A DNA stretch of 64,000 bases from Chloracidobacterium sp. (GTDB lineage: Bacteria > Acidobacteriota > Blastocatellia > Pyrinomonadales > Pyrinomonadaceae). The notes below the pieces were generated by a model that worked only from the letters and a program-made list of their open reading frames with translations, was not told the DNA's origin and searched no databases. This document shows, one piece after another, positions 1-7,690 of this stretch; position 1 is the first letter of the stretch; every line of letters starts with the position of its first letter. The stretch is from positions 62,001-126,000 of the forward strand of contig JADJRV010000018.1 in assembly GCA_016712045.1 (NCBI GenBank), written 5' to 3'. The position numbers and the translations under genes are program-made.

Positions 1-557
1 ATCATGATCGTTTTGATCTCGACGTCCACCGTGGCCTCGGCCCCAAGAGCACGGCTTATGACGTTGCGGCTGGGGTGATTTTCGGCCTGTTCCTCGGTCA
101 TCCGGCCGGCCCGAACCTCGTCAGCAACCACCGAATGATCGTCAGTTTCGCGGTAGAGATCGCCTTCGCGATCAACGCGATACAGCCGTGAATCGCCGAC
201 ATGCCCGATCGTCGCGACCGGGCCGTCAATGTGCAGGGCAACGATGGTCGTTGCCATTGACGCCAGTTGCGGCAGCTCGTGCGCCATCTGATGAATTGCG
301 GTATTTGCCCGCTCAATGGCCGTTCGCATTACCGTCTCGGCATCGGCTCCGGTCGGCAGGTTAATAAATGCCTCGCCAAGGATCTCCATCGCCATTTGTG
401 ACGCCACTTCGCCAGCCTGGGCGCCGCCGACGCCATCAGCGACGGCAAAAATGCCGCTTTTGTTCATTTCGAGGAATGAATCCTCATTTTGAGGGCGTTT
501 ATCGCTCAGGCCGCGATCGCTTACTGCGGCTGACAAAATGCGGGTACTGGTATCCAT
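1..557 (-). CDS. PP2C-family Ser/Thr phosphatase (PstP-like), 3' end beyond window
   Basis: Partial: about 185 codons are visible from an ATG at 557 to the left edge. PPM/PP2C metal-binding motifs are readable: RPQNEDS near residue 21, ADGVGG near 40, an ATTIVAL segment near 103 and GHVGDSRLYR near 117. This family is Mn/Mg-dependent and removes phosphate from Ser/Thr residues. It lies 45 bp downstream of the rodA/ftsW-like gene and on the same strand, at the end of a fhaA-pbpA-rodA-phosphatase series. By analogy with actinobacterial PstP it probably opposes the Ser/Thr kinase that feeds the FHA proteins; that role is inferred. Fold assignment is confident; the C-terminus cannot be judged. 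Confidence 0.9.
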   Translation of the reverse strand, partial: MDTSTRILSAAVSDRGLSDKRPQNEDSFLEMNKSGIFAVADGVGGAQAGEVASQMAMEILGEAFINLPTGADAETVMRTAIERANTAIHQMAHELPQLASMATTIVALHIDGPVATIGHVGDSRLYRVDREGDLYRETDDHSVVADEVRAGRMTEEQAENHPSRNVISRALGAEATVDVEIKTIM

Positions 558-602
558 TGCGACGGTCTCCAAGACTTTATATTACTATCACTTACACCTG
601 TG

Positions 603-2279
603 TTATTCAGGCGTTACTTCAAATTGATCTTTGCGGCGATCCATTGCATTTCGATGCGAAAATGCCATCAACATCCCCAACATGCAAAAACTCGTGATCA
701 GACTAAAGCCGCCATGACTGACAAACGGCAACGTGATGCCGGTCATTGGCAATGCCCGCGTGATGCCGCCGATATTTACTAAAGCCTGAAATCCGATAAA
801 GGCCGACAACCCGATACCGCACAATTTGCTGAACATATCGCGCGATTCGCGGGCGGTTTGGACGCCGGCACTGACAAACACGATCAGCGCAAAGGTTACC
901 AATAAACCCCCAAAAAGTCCAAGTTCTTCGGCCAAAGCGGAGAAGATGTAGTCGGAATCTGCGACCGGTATCAACTCCGGATAACCGAGTCCAAGCCCGC
1001 GTCCCGTCGTGCCGCCTGATGCGAGCCCAAACGTCGCCTGAGCAGGCTGAAATGCCAAAATATCAAACCATGCATCGACATTGATCGTCCGCTGCAGATT
1101 CGGGTCTTCGGCGATCATCTGTGGGAGGTTCGGATCTTTTTCGACTAGCTTTTGATAGTACTCGTCGTAATCGCCTTTCCACCATGCAGTCTGTGGATCG
1201 GGCGGATCAAATCCGTCCAGCCACAGGTGAAATCGCTGCTGAATGCGGTCGGGTAAGATCTTCTTGACCGGAGCCGCCGCACTAGGGAGGAGCGGTATTT
1301 TTTGCTGTGTATTTTCCGGTAAAGCTCCGACTACGAGAATCGAAACGACCAGCAAAACACTGCCTACCAACACAAATCGCTGTGAGAATCGTCGAACCGC
1401 GATCAGATACAGCGTCGCGTACACCGAACTGAAAACCATCATCTGCCCAAAATCTTTGAGCAAAAAGAACGGTAAGAACGGCAATGCTGCCATAAAAACA
1501 AGCGGCACGACGTCCTTTGCACGCGGAACGCCCCAGTATGTGCGGGCAAGATTGCGGTAAAGCACCGATAATATAGCTGCAAAACCTATCAAAAAGGGAA
1601 TTTTCGCCGGTTCCCAAGGCGTCATGTTACCGATAGATTTGCCCGCCCGCGAGGTGATCGCCGCCAAAATAAGCGGCCCGAGCGTAAGCAGTACTATCAG
1701 GAACCCGTTCTTTTGTAGTAGTTTAAGTACATCCTCTCGCCTGATGACGATAAACGCACCGATCAGGCCGACGAATGCGAGTAGTGGATTTATCGTATTT
1801 CCCGATAAAAATACGCTGCTGTATGTGTCCGTAGATGGCGTCGGGGTTTCAGCGGACAGATCGACCGGCGATGGCGGTGTTGCGGGCAGACCCATTATCT
1901 GCTTCTTTTCTGCGGAGTAGTTTTCCTGTATGTAGTGCAATTGCAGGGTTTTGAGCTTTTCCTGTCTCGCTTCGGCTTTGTCTTTTCGCGAGGTGTACTC
2001 AGGATCGCTGAACAGGCGGTATTGAACCGTTAGGCCGATGGAGAACAGCAGAACCGCCGATGTGTAAAGCGTCCAGTTACCGTCAAATCTGATAAACCGC
2101 TTTAATAGAACAGGTATAACTGCAAGCAAAGAAAGAAGTAATAGATTGCGGATAGCCGTCAGCGACGATGTGTCATATCCGCGTATCAGGGCTCCATAAT
2201 GGATCGAATAGTGCGAGATCGCCGTCATCAGTACGATCAATGCAAGGATAAAAAAATGTGAAGAGGTTCTGTTTTTCAC
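603..2279 (-). CDS. SEDS-family peptidoglycan glycosyltransferase (RodA/FtsW)
   Basis: A polytopic membrane protein of 558 residues. The C-terminal third carries SEDS signatures: DSYIFS-like text (DSDYIFSALAEELG), GITLPFVSHGG and a final helix pair. SEDS proteins polymerise lipid II into glycan strands with a partner class B PBP, which is the gene directly upstream. It is longer than the usual 370-420 residues: a large extracytoplasmic insertion (about residues 330-410, with DGFDPPDPQTAWW) precedes the conserved catalytic loop, and the N-terminal region also has an added loop. The start is GTG at 2279, immediately after the TAG of the PBP gene, so the two are translationally adjacent. RodA versus FtsW cannot be decided from the sequence. 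Confidence 0.9.
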   Translation of the reverse strand: MKNRTSSHFFILALIVLMTAISHYSIHYGALIRGYDTSSLTAIRNLLLLSLLAVIPVLLKRFIRFDGNWTLYTSAVLLFSIGLTVQYRLFSDPEYTSRKDKAEARQEKLKTLQLHYIQENYSAEKKQIMGLPATPPSPVDLSAETPTPSTDTYSSVFLSGNTINPLLAFVGLIGAFIVIRREDVLKLLQKNGFLIVLLTLGPLILAAITSRAGKSIGNMTPWEPAKIPFLIGFAAILSVLYRNLARTYWGVPRAKDVVPLVFMAALPFLPFFLLKDFGQMMVFSSVYATLYLIAVRRFSQRFVLVGSVLLVVSILVVGALPENTQQKIPLLPSAAAPVKKILPDRIQQRFHLWLDGFDPPDPQTAWWKGDYDEYYQKLVEKDPNLPQMIAEDPNLQRTINVDAWFDILAFQPAQATFGLASGGTTGRGLGLGYPELIPVADSDYIFSALAEELGLFGGLLVTFALIVFVSAGVQTARESRDMFSKLCGIGLSAFIGFQALVNIGGITRALPMTGITLPFVSHGGFSLITSFCMLGMLMAFSHRNAMDRRKDQFEVTPE

Positions 2280-4178
2280 CTATTTCTTCTTTTTAGCGAC
2301 GGGCTTTTGTGCCGCCGGGGCTTTTGGCCGGTATTTGTCACCCAACAGTCCAAGTTCGCGTGCCTTTAGTATCACGTTTGCAGCAACCGGAGCCGCCGTT
2401 CCGCCGCCGTATTGATTACCTATGTCCTCGATGACGACCGCGATCGCAAGCTGGGGATTTTCGATCGGGGCGATACAGATAAACCATCCGTCGGTACGGT
2501 TATATGTGAGGAATTCTTTATATTCTATGAGATTGCCACTCGCGTCCTTTTTCTTTTTCATGACGAACATCCGCTCGCCCGTTTTTGGGTCATATCGCGG
2601 TGCATCGTCCTTTTCGGCGGTGCCTGTCTTGCCTCCGGCCATGATGCCTGTGCCCGCTAGGGCGGCTCGTACGCGGCCGCCGGTGCCGCCGGCTTCTTCC
2701 GTTACGGTGGACATTATTTCGCGGACCACGGCGGCCTGTTGGGGTGACAACACATTGGCATACGCTGCCGGCGGCTGTTCGGCTTCGATCTTTGGCTTCA
2801 TCAACTGGCCCTTTAGATTTGCGGGTGCGGCGGCGATGAGGGCCATCTGAAATGGCGTCATCTGCGACGCGAGCCCCTGGCCCATGCCCTCGATGCCAAA
2901 ATCATAAAGGCTCAGCTCTTTGCCGGTAACGATTGTTGCCCGGGCCGGTGCGAGGGCGGCGGCGATGCGCTTATCACTCGTGTTCCAGATATCGGCAAAA
3001 TAACCTTGGGTTAATGCGTCTTTAGTGGCATCGACCGGCATTATGCCGAGTAAACGGGCAGTTTCGGCCATACGTTCCCGCCCAAGTTCATTCGCTAAAT
3101 GTGCGAAATATTGGTTACTCGAGACCTTAAAAGCCTCACGGATCGGGACGTTTGTCGCGCACACATCGCAACTCCCGCCGTCATCGCAGATCGGTCGCGA
3201 ACCGCGAAACGGCGTGTAGCAATCAGGTGCGGGCAGATCGTCAAGCAGCAGGTCTTGCTTGTTCGCCCGAAAAGCCGAGATCATCGTCATCGTCTTAAAT
3301 GTCGATCCGGGCACGTAATATTCGCGAGTCGCGCGATTGAGCAACGGTTTTTGATTTTTGTCAGCCTCTAATTTCAGATAAGAATTGAGATTTTGGGCTT
3401 CCGACAGGTTATATGAGGGGTTTGAATACATCGCAAGCACGTCGCCGGTCTGCGGATTAAGGACGACGATCGCACCTTTTTTGCCTTCAAGCTGTTTTGC
3501 GACAAATAATTGCAGATCGCGGTCCAGGGTCGTCCTGATATCTTTCTGTTCGGGTTCGGGTTTGCGGTATTTGGTCAGGATCTCCCACGCCTCGGGCATC
3601 GGATCTGCTTCTTTCTTATATAAAGTGCGTTCGAGGCCCGGCGTACCGCGTTCGGTGCCGAGAAGATGCGCCATTTCTTTTTCGAGAGGAAATGAACGCT
3701 CGATCTCGCCATTTTGATTGACTTTATAGCGGGCGAGAGCCGCATCGAGCTTACCTGTGCGGTCGAGCATCCAGCCGCGCAATGTCGCCGCTGTCGTTCT
3801 GCGTGTACGCAGGTCTTTGTAGCTCAACGCCTGAAACTGTTCGTTTGTTTCATCCGCGTAATACGTCCAATAGACCTGAAAACCAAAAACGGCCAACGCG
3901 ATGACCGCAAAGAAAGACTGCCAAACATACAGCCCGCGATTGGCGACGGTTTGGGTCAGTCGACGCTCAACCTCTTTTGGCAGGCTCTGTTCAAATATGA
4001 ATTTTGGACGGCGAAAATTATCAAAGAAAGTGATAATGAGAAATCCAATGAGGATGCCGAGCCCGATCATGTAGAGGATCGAGAGTCCGGCCGGCGTCCG
4101 CTCGAGCACCTGCCCGCCAAAGATATACTCCGGCTTCCATTTGGACCAATCGATAAATATGAGTGATAACAGGCTCAT
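2280..4178 (-). CDS. class B penicillin-binding protein (PbpA/PBP2-like transpeptidase)
   Basis: 632 residues. Two hydrophobic segments (about 32-52 and 86-106) are followed by an extracytoplasmic region. The transpeptidase motifs are complete: SxxK as S292-T-F-K295, SxN as S353-S-N355 and KTG at 517-519. The enzyme cross-links peptidoglycan stem peptides with the adjacent SEDS polymerase. The dimerisation region is short compared with E. coli PBP2. A cysteine-rich insert (C320, C331, C337, C340) sits between SxxK and SxN. The C-terminus is a Lys/Ala/Pro-rich tail. The ATG overlaps the stop of the FHA gene (ATGA), and its TAG abuts the GTG of the SEDS gene: a tightly coupled operon. Confidence 0.92.
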   Translation of the reverse strand: MSLLSLIFIDWSKWKPEYIFGGQVLERTPAGLSILYMIGLGILIGFLIITFFDNFRRPKFIFEQSLPKEVERRLTQTVANRGLYVWQSFFAVIALAVFGFQVYWTYYADETNEQFQALSYKDLRTRRTTAATLRGWMLDRTGKLDAALARYKVNQNGEIERSFPLEKEMAHLLGTERGTPGLERTLYKKEADPMPEAWEILTKYRKPEPEQKDIRTTLDRDLQLFVAKQLEGKKGAIVVLNPQTGDVLAMYSNPSYNLSEAQNLNSYLKLEADKNQKPLLNRATREYYVPGSTFKTMTMISAFRANKQDLLLDDLPAPDCYTPFRGSRPICDDGGSCDVCATNVPIREAFKVSSNQYFAHLANELGRERMAETARLLGIMPVDATKDALTQGYFADIWNTSDKRIAAALAPARATIVTGKELSLYDFGIEGMGQGLASQMTPFQMALIAAAPANLKGQLMKPKIEAEQPPAAYANVLSPQQAAVVREIMSTVTEEAGGTGGRVRAALAGTGIMAGGKTGTAEKDDAPRYDPKTGERMFVMKKKKDASGNLIEYKEFLTYNRTDGWFICIAPIENPQLAIAVVIEDIGNQYGGGTAAPVAANVILKARELGLLGDKYRPKAPAAQKPVAKKKK

Positions 4179-5149
4179 TTTTCAGATTCTTCGACGGGTT
4201 CGGCGGATTTCTCGTCGCCGGGAGTTTCCTCGCTCGATGTCCGGCTCGTAAATTCAAAACCGTCGATCGCGATGGTTTTCGCGTTGGTTAGTTCCCCGTT
4301 GGTTTCGTCTTTATTTGACGGACTTTCGACCGGCTCAAACTCGACCTCGACGGTGCCAAATTTCAAACCATCTCCTGCCACCAAACGCGTTGCCTTGCCG
4401 TAAGAAATACGCTGGCCGTTAATGAATGTTCCGTTGGTCGAGCCCGTGTCAGCTACGGATAAAACTCCGTCATCATCGACCGACAGGGAAGCGTGTATTT
4501 TCGATAGGCTTGGTTCGTCGATGATTAGAGCGTTAGAACCTGTGCGTCCCACCGAAATGCTGCCACCCGCAATCAGATCGAGCGTCTTTTCTTGTTTAAC
4601 GCCGTTCACGGAAAATCGTGCGATGTATGTCGACGATCGTCTAGGTTGTTCTATAAACTGAGGCATCCCACCGGCTACGTTAACCCCGGTAATCGTTACA
4701 TTCATTTCAACGTCGGTTTCCGCGTCATCGACGAATTTATCAAAACTAACGAGCAGCTTGACGCCGTCAATAAAATAATCGGGCTTTACTTCGATTGAGA
4801 GCGGGGCGTATGTGTAATAGAGAGAATCGTTTATGTGGTCCGCGGTCGCAACGAGCAATTCGTTTTCGAGACGAGTGAGGGCTTCTTCCGAGTCGGTCGA
4901 AAATTTGTCCCACTGGACTTTTAGCTTAATGTTATGGGGCACTACGGTACCTTTGCCCGTTACTTCCTTGGCTTCGCTGTCGAGGAGTTTTTTGATCCGT
5001 TCTATTAATTCGCTTGTCGCGAGGCTGCTCGATGGGGTCCATTTGCGTCCCGTAAAACGGTCCACGGTGTCGCCAATTTTGGTTAATGCTCCACGCATCA
5101 GCCAATCTGCGGAAAATCCCTTTTTTGGTGATGGTGTTTTTTCCGTCAT
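4175..5149 (-). CDS. DUF3662-FHA domain protein (FhaA-like)
   Basis: An N-terminal DUF3662-like domain (about residues 20-150) is followed by an FHA domain at about 190-280 with SVGRTGSNALII, SLSKIHASL and a TNGTFING turn, the phosphothreonine-binding signature. The tail is acidic. FHA proteins dock onto phospho-Thr made by Ser/Thr kinases. Position ahead of pbpA, rodA and the PP2C gene mirrors actinobacterial fhaA clusters. Start choice: ATG at 5149 (residues MTEKTPSPKKG); an in-frame TTG at 5203 would add 18 residues. Neither has a clear Shine-Dalgarno, so the start is uncertain. Confidence 0.88.
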   Translation of the reverse strand: MTEKTPSPKKGFSADWLMRGALTKIGDTVDRFTGRKWTPSSSLATSELIERIKKLLDSEAKEVTGKGTVVPHNIKLKVQWDKFSTDSEEALTRLENELLVATADHINDSLYYTYAPLSIEVKPDYFIDGVKLLVSFDKFVDDAETDVEMNVTITGVNVAGGMPQFIEQPRRSSTYIARFSVNGVKQEKTLDLIAGGSISVGRTGSNALIIDEPSLSKIHASLSVDDDGVLSVADTGSTNGTFINGQRISYGKATRLVAGDGLKFGTVEVEFEPVESPSNKDETNGELTNAKTIAIDGFEFTSRTSSEETPGDEKSAEPVEESEK

Positions 5150-5234
5150 GTAGCGATGTAAACGGCGAAAGGGTCGGATAAGTTCAGCGTTAATTCTAAC
5201 CAACTTCGGCCCTAAAGAAAAGTAAATGAAATTA

Positions 5235-5263
5235 TTGCTTTCTGTGGTTAAACAATGTAAAAT
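5235..5263 (+). promoter_or_regulatory. putative sigma70-type promoter of the pilin operon
   Basis: TTGCTT and TAAAAT separated by 17 bp, about 80-100 bp upstream of the first pilin start. Four of six and five of six consensus bases match. Prediction by eye only. Confidence 0.4.
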
Positions 5264-5343
5264 CTTTTTTGGAAATGTTTATTCATTTCTACTTTCCTTA
5301 CTTAGCGCCCTGAATTTACAATTCTCACTCTTTGGGGAAAGGG

Positions 5344-6015
5344 ATGCGAAACGCAGGTTTTATGAATATCGAAGCCTATAAAACAAAAAAATCAGCCAAA
5401 GGATTCTCCGCCGTTGAGCTCCTCGTGGTTTTGGCCATCATCGCCGTCATGTCGGCGATATCGATCCCGTACCTGCTCAATTACAAAAAGGGCTATCGAT
5501 CCGAAGATCAAACCTTAAGGATGATCGACGTAATGCGCGAAACCGCGCAATTGGCTCTACAAAAGCGGCGGACGTTTCGATTTGAAATAGACCTGACGGA
5601 TAACGAGATCAATATCATCGATGAGAACGGCACTAGTGCGGACGTAAGGATCAAGAACATTCCTCTGGAAATGACCAAAGAGGTCCGTGTCGACATGATA
5701 CCCGTCGGTGTAACAAAACCGAACCCGCCGAACTACACGGATATCACCTTTGCGACTGATTCCCTCGGCCATCTCGAAGGCTCGACGACGGTAACGGGCC
5801 ACAGTGTCTGGGCCGCAAGGTTTCGCAGCGACGGCTCGGTCGTCAACGCCGCGAATAATCCGATTAGCGCGAACATCTATGTATGGCCGCCGCAAACTCC
5901 GGGCAGCACCACACCGCGTAATAAGACCGAGGTTCGTGCAATTACGATTTTTGGCGGCAGCGGTGCGATCAGATATTGGAAACACAATGGCGTCGGGCTC
6001 GTCGCAGATCAATAG
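5344..6015 (+). CDS. minor type IV prepilin (FimT/GspH-like)
   Basis: About 220 residues. A prepilin peptidase site and helix are clear: KGFSAVELLVVLAIIAVMSA, with Gly before the cut, Phe at +1 and Glu at +5. The rest is a globular pseudopilin-like domain. FimT/GspH proteins are minor pilins that help initiate or cap the type IV pilus. It is the first gene of a five-gene pilin series. Start is uncertain: ATG 5344 sits very close behind a G-rich stretch, ATG 5362 (MNIEAYK) is an alternative and a TTG at 5332 is possible. Confidence 0.85.
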   Translation: MRNAGFMNIEAYKTKKSAKGFSAVELLVVLAIIAVMSAISIPYLLNYKKGYRSEDQTLRMIDVMRETAQLALQKRRTFRFEIDLTDNEINIIDENGTSADVRIKNIPLEMTKEVRVDMIPVGVTKPNPPNYTDITFATDSLGHLEGSTTVTGHSVWAARFRSDGSVVNAANNPISANIYVWPPQTPGSTTPRNKTEVRAITIFGGSGAIRYWKHNGVGLVADQ

Positions 6016-6033
6016 GAGCTGAAACTAATCTAT

Positions 6034-6585
6034 ATGAAACGCAGTTCTGAATCCGGATTTTCTTACATCGACGTAATGATCGCGCTGGTCATACTTATGG
6101 TCGGCGTGCTGGCGTTGCTCGCGGGCATATCGGCCTCGATCCTCCAATCCAAAGGGCATGAACAGCAGCTTGTCGCCAAGCAGGTTGCAACATCCACAAT
6201 GGAATCGATCATGTCGGTCAAAGAAACGGACCCAACGCGGCTCGGTTGGGGAGCTATCGGAAATGTTGGTACTAATCCCGATGAAAATGGCGTAAATCAG
6301 GGTATTTTTCCTGCCGGTTTAAGAGATGTATATATGGATCCGGGCCCGGACGAGATCATCGGCACGACTGACGATACCGGAACCCAAGTGCAAGCAATGC
6401 AGCGGAGCATCGCAATAACCGATGTATGCGATCCGGACCGCCCGTCACCGATATGTAGCCCGCCGGGCACTTCCGCGATCCGAATAAGGGCAATTACGGT
6501 CACAGTGCGTTATTTTGTCGGAGCGATGCAACGCCAAGAGGTTCTACAAACAGTGCTTACCGATTACGCGGTCACGAATAACTAG
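6034..6585 (+). CDS. PilV-like minor prepilin
   Basis: 183 residues with an N-terminal class III signal: SGFSYIDVMIALVILMVGVL. Residue +5 of the mature protein reads Asp instead of the usual Glu. PilV-type proteins are minor pilins that prime pilus assembly. The gene lies 18 bp after the preceding minor pilin and 9 bp before the PilW-like gene, so the three are likely co-transcribed. PilV is named by position and signal rather than by the variable C-terminal domain, so the subtype is inferred. Confidence 0.82.
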   Translation: MKRSSESGFSYIDVMIALVILMVGVLALLAGISASILQSKGHEQQLVAKQVATSTMESIMSVKETDPTRLGWGAIGNVGTNPDENGVNQGIFPAGLRDVYMDPGPDEIIGTTDDTGTQVQAMQRSIAITDVCDPDRPSPICSPPGTSAIRIRAITVTVRYFVGAMQRQEVLQTVLTDYAVTNN

Positions 6586-6594
6586 CAAAGCAAT

Positions 6595-7671
6595 ATGAGA
6601 CACGATCAGGTGAATTTAAAGTGCAAACACAAGGTCAGATCGAAAGGCGAACAGGGATTTTCACTGCTCGAACTTGTTGTGTCGATGATGCTTTTCATGA
6701 TCGTTACGGGGGCGGTCTGGGGCGTATTGAGGGCGGCGCAGATGAGCCGATCGGTCGTTAATCAGCAGGTCGATCTGCAAAAGAACGTCCGTCTCGGCCT
6801 AAATCTTATTGGCCGTGATACTTACAATGCGGGATTTGGTTATCCGCTTCGAAATACAGTGGTTTTGCCTGATAACCGCATCTCGACATTGCTTGCTATC
6901 CCGGTCGATACGGATTCGACACGAGACACCGTGCCGCCGATCATCGCTGGCAACAACATTACGCTGAACACTTTCAACACGGCGGCTAACATCCGCACCG
7001 ATCAGGTAACGTTTCTTTTTAAGGATTCTACATTTAACCTCGTCGGTACCGGAGCCGCAGCGGTTTCGCAGCCGTTGAGCATAAATGCTGCGACAACTAA
7101 CGGTAGCGGCATCGATGAGATCGTTCCGATTTCCGGCAGTAACACGCTATGCCGCGTCAACGATATCTATCTGATAACAGGTAATTCGGGTTCGACACTC
7201 GGTGTTGCTACCGCCATGAGCGGGACAAACATTGTTCAGTTTTCCAACGGCGACGTACTTGCGATCAATCAAACCGGGTCAACCGGTCCGCTACGCTCGA
7301 TCACAGTTCCGGCGAGTATTCAGCGTGTTTTGATGGTGACGTACTATGTCGCGGCAGACGGCACATTGACGCGCCGAGAATATGCAAATGCAACCACGGG
7401 AAGCTATATCGACGAACCGCTGGTGTATAACGTGGAGGATTTTCAGATCAAATACGTGATGGATAATGGCACGCTGTTGGATAATCCGAGTGCCGGCCCG
7501 GACGGCATTGCTGGAACGGCTGACGACACTCAGTCAAATCTCGCTGCGGTTCGTCAGATCAGGGTAACGATCAGCGTCCGTTCGGTTGAGAAAAACTCTT
7601 CGAACCAGCCTTATCGACAGACGATGACGGCTACATTTAGCACACGAAATCTTGGATACGATGCGAGTTAA
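6595..7671 (+). CDS. PilW-like minor prepilin
   Basis: 358 residues. A basic leader of about 22 residues ends in GEQGFSLLELVVSMMLFMIV, a canonical prepilin site with Glu at +5. The rest looks like an extracellular beta-rich domain with many Asn, Thr and Ser. Length and order (FimT, PilV, PilW, PilX) match the minor pilin operon of type IVa systems. The last codons overlap a possible upstream start of the next gene. Family call is good; the ligand or tip role is unknown. Confidence 0.82.
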   Translation: MRHDQVNLKCKHKVRSKGEQGFSLLELVVSMMLFMIVTGAVWGVLRAAQMSRSVVNQQVDLQKNVRLGLNLIGRDTYNAGFGYPLRNTVVLPDNRISTLLAIPVDTDSTRDTVPPIIAGNNITLNTFNTAANIRTDQVTFLFKDSTFNLVGTGAAAVSQPLSINAATTNGSGIDEIVPISGSNTLCRVNDIYLITGNSGSTLGVATAMSGTNIVQFSNGDVLAINQTGSTGPLRSITVPASIQRVLMVTYYVAADGTLTRREYANATTGSYIDEPLVYNVEDFQIKYVMDNGTLLDNPSAGPDGIAGTADDTQSNLAAVRQIRVTISVRSVEKNSSNQPYRQTMTATFSTRNLGYDAS

Positions 7672-7690
7672 GGAATTAAGGTTAAGTGAT

